Below are positions 18,883 to 28,402 of a stretch of 64,000 bases of DNA, piece after piece. Where the stretch lies: NCBI RefSeq assembly GCF_000712075.1, contig NZ_JONW01000005.1:1245001-1309000 (forward strand), given 5' to 3'. The notes beneath the pieces were generated by a model. It saw only the letters and a program-made list of their open reading frames with translations. It was not told the DNA's origin and did not search any database. A program made the position numbers and the translations under genes. Position 1 is the first letter of the stretch. Every line of letters begins with the position of its first letter. This DNA comes from Caulobacter sp. UNC358MFTsu5.1. GTDB lineage: Bacteria; Pseudomonadota; Alphaproteobacteria; Caulobacterales; Caulobacteraceae.

Positions 18883-19334
18883 TCGAGATCGACCTCCCTG
18901 ATGAAGCCGCCACCCAGGCCCTGGGTCGGAAACTCGCCCTTGTGCTGCGGCCCGGCGACGCCCTGTGCTTGAGCGGCCCTCTTGGCGCCGGCAAATCGAC
19001 GCTGGCCCGCGCCCTTATCCGCGCCCTGACCTCGCCCGACGAGGAGGCGCCCAGCCCCACCTTCACCCTGGTGCAGTTCTACGACGGCCCCGACTTCCCG
19101 GTCGCCCATTTCGACCTCTATCGCCTGACCGACCCGGACGAGGCCTACGAGATCGGGCTGGAAGAGGCGCTGGAGGACGGCGCGGCCCTGATCGAATGGC
19201 CCCAGCGCCTGCAAGGCCGCCTGCCGGCCGACCGACTCGCTATAGACATCAGCCCCACGGGCGAGGATGGACAGGCGCGCCGCGCCACCCTGATCCCGCA
19301 TGGAACCTTCGAAGGACGCAACCTTGAGCTCTGA
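18879..19334 (+). CDS. tsaE: tRNA t6A biosynthesis ATPase TsaE
   Basis: A 151-aa P-loop ATPase of the TsaBDE complex, which makes threonylcarbamoyl-adenosine at position 37 of ANN-decoding tRNAs. Walker A is LSGPLGAGKSTLARALI near residue 35. The TsaE signatures SPTFTLVQFY and AHFDLYRL follow, with a conserved LIEWPQRL near the C terminus. The start at 18879 overlaps the upstream stop (ATGA). The gene is full length. The tsaB and tsaD partners are not in the window. The downstream sugar-kinase gene overlaps its 3' end. Confidence 0.95.
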   Translation: MIEIDLPDEAATQALGRKLALVLRPGDALCLSGPLGAGKSTLARALIRALTSPDEEAPSPTFTLVQFYDGPDFPVAHFDLYRLTDPDEAYEIGLEEALEDGAALIEWPQRLQGRLPADRLAIDISPTGEDGQARRATLIPHGTFEGRNLEL

Positions 19335-20415
19335 CCGCGAAACCCTCAAGGCGGCCTTCCTGGCCAAGGCCGGTTTCGGCGACGCCCGCCGCGAGCTGCT
19401 CAGCGGCGACGCCTCGACCCGCGTCTACGAGCGCCTCCACCGAGGCGACGAGCGGTTCATCTTCATGGACCAGCCGCCGGCCCTGGAGAGCGTGGTCTGT
19501 CCGCCCGGCGCCGGCGAGGCCGAGCGGATCGCCCTGGGCTACAACGCCGCCGCCCGCCTGGCGGCCGGCTCGGTCGCCGCCTTCGTGGCCACGGCCGCCT
19601 ATCTGCGCGCGCGCGGCCTGTCGGCCCCGGCCGTCCTGGCCCACGACATCGAGGCCGGCCTGGCGGTGCTGGAGGACCTGGGCGAAGGGCTCTACGCCAC
19701 CCTGATCGCCGAGGGCCAGGACGAGGTCCCGCTGTACGAGGCCGCCGTCGATGTCCAGGTGGCCCTGCACGCCGAGAGCCCGCCCGACGTGCTGACGGCG
19801 GAAGGCGGCGTGTCGTGGCCCCTGCTGACCTACGACACCCTGGCCCTGAAGATCGCCACCGACACCTTCCTGGAATGGTGGCCGAAGTTCGCGGGCATGC
19901 CCGCCTTCGGCCCCGAGGCCGTGGCCGAATGGGACGCCCTGTGGGCCCCGGTCTGGGTGCGCGGCGAGGCCGGCGCCAGCGTCTTCACCCACCGCGACTA
20001 TCACGCCCAGAACCTGCTGTGGCTGCCCGGTCGCGACGGCGTCGCCCGCGTCGGCCTGCTGGACTTCCAGGACGCCCTGCGCGCCCACCCCGCCTGGGAC
20101 CTGACCCACCTGCTGCAAGACGCCCGCCGCGACGTCTCGCCCGAGCTGGAACAGGCCATGCTGGACCGCTACCTGGCCGCCCGGCCGCAGGTGGACCGCG
20201 CCGCCTTCGTCGCCGACTACCGCGCCCTGGCCGCCTCCAACGCCGCGCGCATCCTGGGCCGGGTGTTCGCCCGCCAGGCCCTGCTGGGCCGGGCGCACTA
20301 CGAGTCCTACATGCCGCGCACCTGGCGCTATCTGGAGCGCAACCTGCAGGACCCGGCCCTGGCCGGGCTGAAGGCCTGGTTCGACAAGTATGTGCCGCCG
20401 GAGTTCCGTCGGTGA
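19300..20415 (+). CDS. amgK: N-acetylmuramate/N-acetylglucosamine anomeric kinase AmgK
   Basis: A 371-aa aminoglycoside-phosphotransferase-fold kinase. Together with the next gene (murU) it matches the AmgK-MurU pathway, which phosphorylates the anomeric carbon of recycled MurNAc or GlcNAc and makes UDP-MurNAc without de novo MurA. The catalytic loop FTHRDYHAQNLLWLPG is near residue 230 and the Mg-binding VGLLDFQDA follows. RILGRVFARQAL and YMPRTWRYLERNL are typical of the AmgK group. The ATG at 19300 overlaps tsaE by 35 bp; TTG at 19324 is an alternative start. Its stop overlaps the murU GTG (GTGA). Confidence 0.9.
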   Translation: MEPSKDATLSSDRETLKAAFLAKAGFGDARRELLSGDASTRVYERLHRGDERFIFMDQPPALESVVCPPGAGEAERIALGYNAAARLAAGSVAAFVATAAYLRARGLSAPAVLAHDIEAGLAVLEDLGEGLYATLIAEGQDEVPLYEAAVDVQVALHAESPPDVLTAEGGVSWPLLTYDTLALKIATDTFLEWWPKFAGMPAFGPEAVAEWDALWAPVWVRGEAGASVFTHRDYHAQNLLWLPGRDGVARVGLLDFQDALRAHPAWDLTHLLQDARRDVSPELEQAMLDRYLAARPQVDRAAFVADYRALAASNAARILGRVFARQALLGRAHYESYMPRTWRYLERNLQDPALAGLKAWFDKYVPPEFRR

Positions 20416-21161
20416 ACGCCGCCCCCCAAGCCCCGAAGATCGCCATGGTCCTGGCCGCCGGCCTGGGCACCCGCATGCGCCCCCTGACCGACGACCGGCC
20501 CAAAGCCCTGGTCGAGGTCGGCGGCAAGGCGCTGATCGACCACATGCTGGACCGCCTGGCCGCCGCCGGGGTCGAGACCGCCGTGGTCAATGTCCACTAT
20601 TTCGCCGACCGGCTGGAGCAGCACCTGGTCCGCCGCGCCGAGACCCATCCGCTGCCGCACATCGTCATCTCCGACGAACGGCCCCAGGCCCTGGAGACCG
20701 GCGGCGGCGTCAAGCACGCCCTGCCGCTGCTGGGCGACGCCCCGATCTGGGTGGCCAACATCGACTCCGTCTGGATCGAGGACGCCTCGGCCATCGAGGC
20801 CGTGGCCCGGGCCTGGGACCCGGCCAGGATGGACGTCTGCCTGATGCTGGCCTCGACCACGGAATCCCTGGGCTTCCACGACACCGGCGACGTGTTCCTG
20901 GGCGACGGTGTGGTTCGCTTCAAGGACCCCGGCGAGACCGCGCCCCTGGTCTATGTGGGCGTCCACATCTGCAAGCCCCAGGTCGTGGCCGACGGCCCCG
21001 AGGGACCGTTCTCGCTGCTGCCGATCTGGAAGGCCCTGGCCAAGGACCACCGCGTGCACGGCGTGGCGCCGCAGGGCGTGTGGATGCACGTCGGCGACCC
21101 GGGAGCCCGGGACGTGGCCGAGGCCCGGCTGGCCAAACACAGCGAAGTGGGCCGCAGCTGA
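20412..21161 (+). CDS. murU: N-acetylmuramate-1-phosphate uridylyltransferase MurU
   Basis: A 249-aa nucleotidyltransferase that converts MurNAc-1-phosphate and UTP to UDP-MurNAc in peptidoglycan recycling. The nucleotide-binding signature AMVLAAGLGTRMRPLTDDRP is at residues 11-30, followed by KALVEVGGKALIDHMLDRL, SDERPQALETGGGV and a metal-binding aspartate in VANIDSVW. The GTG start at 20412 is coupled to amgK by a 4-nt GTGA overlap. Together the two genes predict resistance to fosfomycin-type block of MurA during recycling; that is an inference from the known pathway in Pseudomonas and Caulobacter. Confidence 0.92.
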   Translation: MNAAPQAPKIAMVLAAGLGTRMRPLTDDRPKALVEVGGKALIDHMLDRLAAAGVETAVVNVHYFADRLEQHLVRRAETHPLPHIVISDERPQALETGGGVKHALPLLGDAPIWVANIDSVWIEDASAIEAVARAWDPARMDVCLMLASTTESLGFHDTGDVFLGDGVVRFKDPGETAPLVYVGVHICKPQVVADGPEGPFSLLPIWKALAKDHRVHGVAPQGVWMHVGDPGARDVAEARLAKHSEVGRS

Positions 21162-21163
21162 CC

Positions 21164-24148
21164 ATGGCCGGCCCCTTCGACACCCCGGGGCCGCGCTGGT
21201 TCTCGATCCCCGCCCACCGGCCCTTCGTCGAGGACCTGGCGCGCGGGCTGCTGGACGCCCTGGCGCCGCTGGGGCCCGAAGCCCTGCCCGCCGCCACCGT
21301 CCTGACCCCCACCCGCCGGGGCGCCCGCGCCCTGGCCGACGCCTTCCTGGCGGTAGGCGGAAGCAAGGCCCTGCTGCTGCCGCAGATTCGCCCCCTCGGC
21401 GACCTGGACGAGGGCGAGCCGCCGTTCGAGCCGGGCGAGCTGGCGCTGGACCTGCCGCCCGCCGTCTCGTCGCGCCGCCGTCGGTTCGAGCTGGCCCGGC
21501 TGGTCGCCGACCACGCCCACCTGCTGTCGTTCCAGCCCCAGGCCGGCCAGGCCCTGGAGATGGCCAAGGCGCTCTCCGAATTCCTCGACAGCTGCCAGAT
21601 CGAGGAGGTGGTCACCGACGACGGCCGCCTGGACGGTCTGGCCGAGGGGGACCTGGCCCAGCACTGGCAGGTCTCGGCGCGGTTCCTGAAGGCGGTGCTG
21701 ACCGCCTGGCCCAAACGCCTGGACGAGATGGGGCTGATCGACGTCAGCGACCGGCGGGTGCGGCTGCTCAACGCGCTCTCCGATCAATGGGAGCTGAACC
21801 CGCCCCAGGGCGTGCTGGTCGCCGCCGGCTCGACCGGCACGGCCCCGGCCACCGCCCGCCTGCTGCGGGTGATCGCCAACCTCCCCCAGGGCGCGGTCGT
21901 GCTGCCGGGCCTGGACGACGGCCTGGCCGACGACGCCTGGGACCAGATCGCCGGCGTCCAGGGCGAGCAGCATCCGCAGGGGGCGATGAAGCGCCTGCTG
22001 GACGGGGCCGGGGCCACCCGCGCCGACGTCCGCCCCTGGTGGCCCGAGGCCGACAGCCGGGGCCGCTGGCGCCGCCGCCTGATCAACGAGGCCCTGCGCC
22101 CGGCCCAGGCCACCGCCGACTGGCTGGCCCAGATCGACCGGCTGCGCGCCGAGGCCCCGGGCCTGGACCCGATCAAGGAGGGCCTGAAGGGCCTGTCCCT
22201 GGTCAACGCCCGCACCGAGGAGGAGGCGGCCGTCGCCTGCGCGCTTCTCTTGCGCGAGGCCCTGGAGACGCCCGGCCAGACCGCCGCCATGGTCACCCCC
22301 GACCAGGAACTGGCCCGGCGGGTCAACGCCCGGCTGGTGCGCTGGGGCGTGATCCCCGACAGCTCGGCCGGCGCGCCCCTGGCCGCCAGCGCCGCCGCAA
22401 TCCTGGCCCAGCATGTGGCGGGCCTGGCGGTCGATCCGCTCGATCCGGTCCGCCTGCTGGCCGTGGCCAAGCATCCGCTGCTGCGCGGCGACCTGGACGT
22501 CGCCCGCGACCTGGAGCGATACGGCCTGCGCGGCCCCGCCCCCCGAGACGCCGCCCAGCTGCGGGAGCGGCTGGCGAAATATCCGGACGCCAAGGCCCTG
22601 GTCGAACGCGTCCTGGCCGCCGCCCATCGCGTGGCCCTGCCCTATGTCGCCGATCCGAAGGCCGGTGCGCCGGCCGAGGCCGCCCGCGCCCTGGTCGAGG
22701 CGCTGGAGGCCCTGGCCGATCCCACCGACCTGTGGGCCGGCTCGGCGGGCGAGAGCCTGGCGGGCCTGTTGTCGTCGCTGATCACCGACGGGGTCGCCCT
22801 GCCGCCGGCCTCGGCCCAGGGCTTCGCCGACCTGTTCGACCGCATGGTCAACGAGGAGACCCTGCGCACCGGCGGCGCCACCCATCCGCGCCTGCGGATC
22901 TTCGGGGCCATCGAGGCGCGGATGGTGCGGGCCGACCGGTTGATCCTGGCGGGCCTGGAGGAGGGGATCTGGCCGCGCGGCGCGCCGATCGACCCGTTCC
23001 TGTCGCGGCCGATGCGGGCCAAGCTGAACCTGCCGCCGCCCGAGCGCCGCATCGGCCTGACCGCCCACGACTTCGCCCAGGCCGCCTGCGCGCCCGACGT
23101 GATCCTGGTCCACAGCGAGCGGCGCGGCGGCGCGCCGGCCGTCGAGAGCCGCTGGCTGTGGCGGCTGAAGACCCTGGCGCGCGGCGCCGGCCTGACCCTG
23201 ACCGAGCGCCCCGACGTGCTGGCCTGGGCCCGCGACCTGGACGCCCCCGGCCCCTACGAGCCGATCAAGCGCCCCGCCCCGACCCCGCCGGTCGCCGACC
23301 GCCCGCGCAAGATGGCCGTCACCCGGGTCGAGGCCCTGACCCGCGACCCCTACGCCGTCTGGGCCCGCGACATCCTCAAGCTCTATCCGCTGGACCGTCC
23401 CGACGAGCCGGTCGAAGCCCGGGCGCGCGGCACGGCGATCCACGCCGCGTTCGAGAAATTCGCGGAGGACCATCCAGGGCCCGTCCCCGCGAACGCCGCC
23501 GAGATCTTCGCAGGCCTCTATCTGGGCGAGCTGGAAAAGGCCGGCATGCCGGCCGCCGCCCTGGCCCGCGAACGCGCCCTGGCCCGCGAGGCGGCGCTAT
23601 GGGTGGCCGAGCTGGAGACCCGCCGCCGCGCGGGCGCCGAGCGGATCGTGGTCGAGGCGGCCGGCGAGCTGACCTTCGACATCGGCGGGCGGCCGTTCAC
23701 CGTCACCGCCAAGGCCGACCGCATCGAGCCCACGGCCGACGGCCTGGCCCACATCCTCGACTACAAGACCGGCGCCGCGCCGTCGAAGAAGCAGGTCGAG
23801 ACCGGCTTCTCGCCCCAACTGACCCTGACCGCCGCGATCCTGCGCGAGGGCGGCTTTCCGGACATCGGCCCGCGCGAACCCGGCGACCTGACCTATCTGC
23901 GGGTCACCGGCCGCAAGCCGGCGGGCGTCGAGGAGGTGCGGGCGACGGCCGGGATCGAGGCCCAGGAGGCGGCGATCAAGGCCCTGAACGGCCTGCGCGA
24001 GCTGATCGAGCGCTACGACAACCCGAAACAGCCGTACCTGTCGCGCGTGGCCCCGCAGTTCGTGCACGACCACACGGGCGATTACGGCCACCTGGCGCGG
24101 GTGTTCGAATGGTCGACCAGCGGCGATGACGGGGAGGGCGGGGAGTGA
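21164..24148 (+). CDS. addB: double-strand break repair protein AddB (alphaproteobacterial type)
   Basis: A 994-aa subunit of the AddAB helicase-nuclease, which resects double-strand breaks to load RecA. The N-terminal helicase-like region lacks a canonical Walker A (VLTPTRRGARAL stands there), as in the alphaproteobacterial AddB group. The C-terminal PD-(D/E)XK nuclease has RGTAIHAAFEKF and the active-site ILDYKTGAAP, with D866 and K868, plus a downstream glutamine in FSPQLTLTA. The ATG at 21164 lies 2 bp after murU. The gene is full length and is separated from addA by a family 2 repeat. Confidence 0.94.
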   Translation: MAGPFDTPGPRWFSIPAHRPFVEDLARGLLDALAPLGPEALPAATVLTPTRRGARALADAFLAVGGSKALLLPQIRPLGDLDEGEPPFEPGELALDLPPAVSSRRRRFELARLVADHAHLLSFQPQAGQALEMAKALSEFLDSCQIEEVVTDDGRLDGLAEGDLAQHWQVSARFLKAVLTAWPKRLDEMGLIDVSDRRVRLLNALSDQWELNPPQGVLVAAGSTGTAPATARLLRVIANLPQGAVVLPGLDDGLADDAWDQIAGVQGEQHPQGAMKRLLDGAGATRADVRPWWPEADSRGRWRRRLINEALRPAQATADWLAQIDRLRAEAPGLDPIKEGLKGLSLVNARTEEEAAVACALLLREALETPGQTAAMVTPDQELARRVNARLVRWGVIPDSSAGAPLAASAAAILAQHVAGLAVDPLDPVRLLAVAKHPLLRGDLDVARDLERYGLRGPAPRDAAQLRERLAKYPDAKALVERVLAAAHRVALPYVADPKAGAPAEAARALVEALEALADPTDLWAGSAGESLAGLLSSLITDGVALPPASAQGFADLFDRMVNEETLRTGGATHPRLRIFGAIEARMVRADRLILAGLEEGIWPRGAPIDPFLSRPMRAKLNLPPPERRIGLTAHDFAQAACAPDVILVHSERRGGAPAVESRWLWRLKTLARGAGLTLTERPDVLAWARDLDAPGPYEPIKRPAPTPPVADRPRKMAVTRVEALTRDPYAVWARDILKLYPLDRPDEPVEARARGTAIHAAFEKFAEDHPGPVPANAAEIFAGLYLGELEKAGMPAAALARERALAREAALWVAELETRRRAGAERIVVEAAGELTFDIGGRPFTVTAKADRIEPTADGLAHILDYKTGAAPSKKQVETGFSPQLTLTAAILREGGFPDIGPREPGDLTYLRVTGRKPAGVEEVRATAGIEAQEAAIKALNGLRELIERYDNPKQPYLSRVAPQFVHDHTGDYGHLARVFEWSTSGDDGEGGE

Positions 24149-24163
24149 TCGGTTCGCCCAACC

Positions 24164-24279
24164 AGATCCTCCCCCCCTGGGGGAGGTGGCCCAGAGGGCC
24201 GGAGGGGGTTCATCCCCGCCGGCTCAGCAAGACCCCCTCCGTCGGCTTTGCCGACACCTCCCCCAGAAGGGGAGGATCT
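24164..24279. repeat. 116-bp palindromic element, family 2-like, between addB and addA
   Basis: Perfect 11-bp terminal inverted repeats, AGATCCTCCCC at 24164-24174 and GGGGAGGATCT at 24269-24279, enclose inner complementary tracts (CCCCTGGGGGAGGTGG with CCGACACCTCCCCCAG). The right terminus lies immediately before the addA ATG at 24282 and its GGGGAGG forms the only good Shine-Dalgarno of that gene. The element sits inside an otherwise tightly packed operon. Confidence 0.87.
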
Positions 24280-24281
24280 TG

Positions 24282-27200
24282 ATGTCCTCGATGATCGACC
24301 CCCAGCGCATCGCCGCCGACCCGGCCATCTCGGCCTTCGTCACGGCCAACGCCGGTTCGGGCAAGACCAAGACCCTGATCGACCGGGTCGCGCGCCTGCT
24401 GCTGGCCGGCGCCGAGCCCGAGGCGATCCTGTGCGTGACCTACACCAAGGCCGCCGCCGCCGAGATGCAGCGCCGGCTGTTCGAGCGCCTGGGCGAATGG
24501 TGCGTCACCCCCGACGTCAAGCTGCGCGAGCAGCTTGGGGCCCTGGAGGGCCGCGATCCCTTGAGCTTCGACCACATCGCCCTGTCCAAGGCCCGGGGCC
24601 TGTTCGCCAAGGCGCTGGAGACGCCGGGCGGGCTGAAGATCCAGACCATCCACGCCTTCTGCGAGAAGCTGCTGCGGCGCTTCCCGCTGGAGGCCGGGGT
24701 CTCGCCGGGCTTCCAGGTGATGGACGACAGCGCCTCGGCGGCCATCGCCCAGGGCGCCCTGCGGCAGGTGGCGACCTGGGTCACCGACCACGACGATGCG
24801 TTCGCCCAGGCCTACGCCCGCTTCTCGGTGGCCCTCGACTTCGCCAGCTTCGAGGCGATGTTCGCCGCCTTCGAGGCCCAGCGCGGGGCGGTCGGCGAGT
24901 ATCTGGAGCGGGTCGGCGGCCTGGCGGGCGCGGTCGAGGACGTCTGGAAGGTCTGCGGCTTCCACTATGGGCCGAGCAGCGTCGAGGCCGTCGTCGCCGA
25001 GGCGATGGCGGAGCTCGACCGAGACCTCTGGCGCTCGGTGGCCGACGTGCTGCTGAACGGAACCAAGACCGACATCAAGTGCGCCGGCCAGTTGCTGGCG
25101 GTGGCGACCGATCCGGACGCCGACCTCGACCAGGCCCTGGCCGCCCTGTTCACCGAGAAGGGCGCCGGCACGCCCGCGACCTGGCCGGCCAAGACGTCCG
25201 GGCTGAAGAGCCGGGAGGACCTCCGCGCCCGCCTGCTGGCCGAGCAGGAGCGGCTGGAGGAGGCCCGCGAATGGCTGCGCGCCGCCCGGGTGGCCGAGGA
25301 CAGCGCCGACGCCCTGCGCCTAGCCGCGCTCTATGTGACCAGCCACCAGATCGAGAAGGACGCCCGCGGGGCCCTGGACTTCGCCGACCTGATCGACCGC
25401 ACCCGCGTGCTGCTGACCCAGAAGGTCGACGCGGCCTGGGTGCTGTACAAGCTGGACGGCGGCATCGACCACATCCTGCTGGACGAGGCCCAGGACACCG
25501 CCCCCGAGCAGTGGGCGATCCTGCGGGCCCTGACCTCGGACTTCTTCGCCGGCGAGGGCGCCGTGCGCTGGCGTTCGCAGCACGCGGGCGAGGCGCGCGA
25601 CCACCGCACCCTGTTCGTGGTCGGCGACGAGAAGCAGTCGATCTATTCGTTCCAGGGCGCCGATCCCCAGCGCCTGCTGGCCGAGACGCAAGGCTACATC
25701 GCCCAGATCACCGCCGCCGAACGGGTCGGCAAGGCCGTGCCCCTGACCATGTCGTACCGCTCGACCGTGGAGGTGCTGAGCTTCGTCGACGCCCTGTTCT
25801 CGGCGCCCGAGACGCGGTCCGGCGTGCCCGCCCCGGCCGGCGAGGACCTGGTGCGCCACCAGCCGTTCCGCGTGGAGCACAAGGGCTGCGTCGACCTCTG
25901 GCCGCTGGAGCGCGAGCTGCCCGGCGAGGAGCGCGAGGCCTGGGACGCCCCGCTGGACGCCGAGAGCGAGCAGGGCGCCAACCGCCGCCTGGCCGAAAAG
26001 ATCGCCGCCGAGATCCAGGCCCTGATCCGGCGCGGCGACGCGGTGTTCGACAAGGAGACGAAGCTGTGGCGTCCGGCCCATCCGGGCGACATCCTGGTGC
26101 TGGTGCGGCGGCGCAAGGCGCTGTTCGAGGAGGTGCTGCGGGCCCTGAAGCGGCGCGGCGTGCCGGTGGCCGGGGCCGACCGCCTGAGCCTGTCGGCCCA
26201 CATCGTGTTCGACGACCTCCTGGCCCTGGGCCGGTTCTGCCTGTTCCCCGACGACGACCTGACCCTGGCGGCCCTGCTGAAGAGTCCGTTCTGCGGCCTG
26301 TCGGACGACGACCTCTACGCCCTGGCCAAGGGGCGGTCCTCGACGCTGTGGCGGGCGGTCAACGACCGCGCGGCCGAACGGCCGAACTGGTCCGCCGCCC
26401 GCGACCTGCTGCGCTGGGCCCTGGCCGAGAGCCGCCGCAAGCAGCCGTTCGAGTTCTACGCCCTGCTGCTGGGCCGGGTGGACGACAGCGTCCGCTCCAA
26501 CCGCGCCAAGGTGCTGACCCGCCTGGGCGAGGAGGCCGCCGAGGCGCTGGACGAGTTCCTGGCCCAGGTCCTGGCCGCCGAGCAGCGCGGGGTGCGCGAC
26601 CTGGAGGCCCTGGTCGCCGACTTCGCCAGCCTGGACATCGTGGTCAAACGCGAGATGGAGGGCGCGCGCCACGAGGTGCGGGTGATGACCGCCCACGGCT
26701 CCAAGGGCCTGGAGGCGCCGATCGTCTTCCTGCCCGAAACGACGATGAAGGGCGGCGCGCGCGGCTCGCCGCTGATGCGCACGGCCGACGGCGGTTTCCT
26801 GTGGTGCGCCAGCAAGGCCAACGACTGCGCCGCGTCGGCCGAGGCCCGCGAGATGCGCGAGAGGAAGGACGCCGAGGAGGCCCTGCGGCTCTACTACGTA
26901 GCCCTGACCCGGGCGCGGGACCGCCTGGTGCTGTGCGGCCGGATCGACGCCCGCACCAAGGACGAGAACGTCGGCGGCTGGTACGCGGCGGCCCGCGCGG
27001 CCTTCGCCCACGAGGACATCGCGCCGGGCGTGCGGGAGATCGACGACCCTTCCGGTATGGGGGGCCGCCTGCGCTTCGGCCCTGACCCGATGCGCGCCGA
27101 GGCCCTGGCTCCGCGCCTGGCGTCCGCGCAGGTCCCCACGCCCGCCTGGACCCTGGCCCCGGCCGCGCCCGAGACGCCCGCCGCCCGCTACGCCGCCCCC

Positions 27201-27776
27201 TCGACCCTGGAGGACGAGGCCCGGGGCAGCGCGCCCTCGCCCCTGGCCCAGGTGTCGGGCCTGGGCCGCTACCGGCGCGGCGAGATCGTCCACCGGCTGC
27301 TGCAGCTGCTGCCGGACCTGGAGCCCGCCGCCCGCCGGGCCGCCGCCGCGCGGCTGCTGGCGGCCGAGCGCGACCTGACCGACGACCAGCGCGCGGAAAT
27401 GGCGTCCGCGGCCTTCGGCGTGCTGGAAGACGACCGCTTCGCCGCCGTGTTCGGCCCCGGCTCGCGGGCCGAGGTCTCGGTGGCCGGCGGCGCGGCGACC
27501 CTGCCGGCCGAGCTGCGGATCGCCGGCCGCGTGGACCGGCTGGTGGTGACGCCCGAGCGCGTCCTGGTCGTCGATTACAAGACCAACCGCCCCTCGCCCG
27601 ACCGCATCGAGAACGCCGATCCGGCCTATCTGGCCCAGATGGCGGTCTACGCCGCCGTGCTGGCCGAGGTGTTCCCCGACCGCCCGATCGAGGCCGCGAT
27701 CGTGTGGACCGACGGTCCCAAACTCATGGCGGTTCCAGAAAAGGTGATGGCCGCCGCCCTGGCCCGGTTGTTCTAG
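24282..27776 (+). CDS. addA: double-strand break repair helicase AddA
   Basis: A 1164-aa UvrD-family helicase and nuclease subunit of AddAB. Walker A is ANAGSGKTKTLIDRV with K28. Further motifs are VTYTKAAAAEMQRRL, LLDEAQDTAPEQW (motif II), VVGDEKQSIYSFQGA (III), MTAHGSKGLEAPIVFLPET (V) and LYYVALTRARDRLVL (VI). The C-terminal RecB-like nuclease has AGRVDRLVVTPERVLVVDYK, then TNRPSP, around residue 1096, and YLAQMAVYAAVL. The start at 24282 is set by the GGGGAGG that belongs to the preceding repeat element; longer upstream frames run through that element and are not credible. AddA works with AddB encoded just upstream. Confidence 0.96.
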   Translation: MSSMIDPQRIAADPAISAFVTANAGSGKTKTLIDRVARLLLAGAEPEAILCVTYTKAAAAEMQRRLFERLGEWCVTPDVKLREQLGALEGRDPLSFDHIALSKARGLFAKALETPGGLKIQTIHAFCEKLLRRFPLEAGVSPGFQVMDDSASAAIAQGALRQVATWVTDHDDAFAQAYARFSVALDFASFEAMFAAFEAQRGAVGEYLERVGGLAGAVEDVWKVCGFHYGPSSVEAVVAEAMAELDRDLWRSVADVLLNGTKTDIKCAGQLLAVATDPDADLDQALAALFTEKGAGTPATWPAKTSGLKSREDLRARLLAEQERLEEAREWLRAARVAEDSADALRLAALYVTSHQIEKDARGALDFADLIDRTRVLLTQKVDAAWVLYKLDGGIDHILLDEAQDTAPEQWAILRALTSDFFAGEGAVRWRSQHAGEARDHRTLFVVGDEKQSIYSFQGADPQRLLAETQGYIAQITAAERVGKAVPLTMSYRSTVEVLSFVDALFSAPETRSGVPAPAGEDLVRHQPFRVEHKGCVDLWPLERELPGEEREAWDAPLDAESEQGANRRLAEKIAAEIQALIRRGDAVFDKETKLWRPAHPGDILVLVRRRKALFEEVLRALKRRGVPVAGADRLSLSAHIVFDDLLALGRFCLFPDDDLTLAALLKSPFCGLSDDDLYALAKGRSSTLWRAVNDRAAERPNWSAARDLLRWALAESRRKQPFEFYALLLGRVDDSVRSNRAKVLTRLGEEAAEALDEFLAQVLAAEQRGVRDLEALVADFASLDIVVKREMEGARHEVRVMTAHGSKGLEAPIVFLPETTMKGGARGSPLMRTADGGFLWCASKANDCAASAEAREMRERKDAEEALRLYYVALTRARDRLVLCGRIDARTKDENVGGWYAAARAAFAHEDIAPGVREIDDPSGMGGRLRFGPDPMRAEALAPRLASAQVPTPAWTLAPAAPETPAARYAAPSTLEDEARGSAPSPLAQVSGLGRYRRGEIVHRLLQLLPDLEPAARRAAAARLLAAERDLTDDQRAEMASAAFGVLEDDRFAAVFGPGSRAEVSVAGGAATLPAELRIAGRVDRLVVTPERVLVVDYKTNRPSPDRIENADPAYLAQMAVYAAVLAEVFPDRPIEAAIVWTDGPKLMAVPEKVMAAALARLF

Positions 27777-27892
27777 ATCATTGCCGAGGGGGACCAGGGC
27801 CCCTAAATCTTGGCGCAAGACGGGGAGCGAATCCCCAGCCCGAGCAGTTTTCTAACGCGCCCCGATCGTCCGGGCGCAGATGGAGCCAAACG

Positions 27893-28228
27893 ATGAGCAC
27901 CGTGACGGTGACCGATGCGTCCTTCGAAAAGGACGTCCTGCAGGCCGACAAGCCGGTCCTGGTCGACTTCTGGGCCGAATGGTGCGGCCCGTGCAAGCAG
28001 ATCGCCCCGGCCCTGGAGCAGATCTCCGAGGAACTGGCCGATGCCGTGACCGTGGCCAAGGTCAATATCGAGGACAGCCCCACCACCCCGTCGCGCTACG
28101 GCGTGCGCGGCATCCCGACCATGATGCTGTTCCGCGGCGGCCAGATGGCCTCGATGAAGGTCGGCGCCATGCCCAAGGCCAAGATCCTGGAGTGGCTGAA
28201 CGAAGCCGGCGTGCACCAGCCCGCCTAG
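27893..28228 (+). CDS. trxA: thioredoxin
   Basis: A 111-aa classical thioredoxin with the active site FWAEWCGPCKQIAPAL (WCGPC near residue 31) and the cis-proline loop RGIPTMMLF. It reduces cytoplasmic protein disulfides with electrons from thioredoxin reductase, which is not in the window. The start at 27893 gives the standard length. It is 116 bp downstream of addA and probably has its own promoter in that gap as well as read-through. A strong stem-loop terminator follows at 28260. Confidence 0.97.
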   Translation: MSTVTVTDASFEKDVLQADKPVLVDFWAEWCGPCKQIAPALEQISEELADAVTVAKVNIEDSPTTPSRYGVRGIPTMMLFRGGQMASMKVGAMPKAKILEWLNEAGVHQPA

Positions 28229-28259
28229 GCTTTAGCCGCCTCCACAGTCCGATTGTAAG

Positions 28260-28290
28260 CCGCCCGTCTCGTTCGCGAGGCGGGCGGTTT
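28260..28290 (+). terminator. rho-independent terminator after trxA
   Basis: A 12-bp stem, CCGCCCGTCTCG with CGAGGCGGGCGG (one G-U pair), closes a TTCG tetraloop and is followed by TTTGCGTTT. It lies 31 bp beyond the trxA stop. Confidence 0.88.
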
Positions 28291-28402
28291 GCGTTTACGG
28301 CTCCAGAGCCGGCCTAAGACCATGGTCGCAGTAGGAACGGCCGCGAAAATGTGAAGGCTGGGCCGCGAAGGCGAGCCGCGCGCGCCGTTCGGGAGGCTCC
28401 CC

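Noticed and set aside
20951..27818. Long antisense frames (840 and 832 codons) opposite addB and addA
   Set aside because: Shadows of addB and addA with no recognisable motif.
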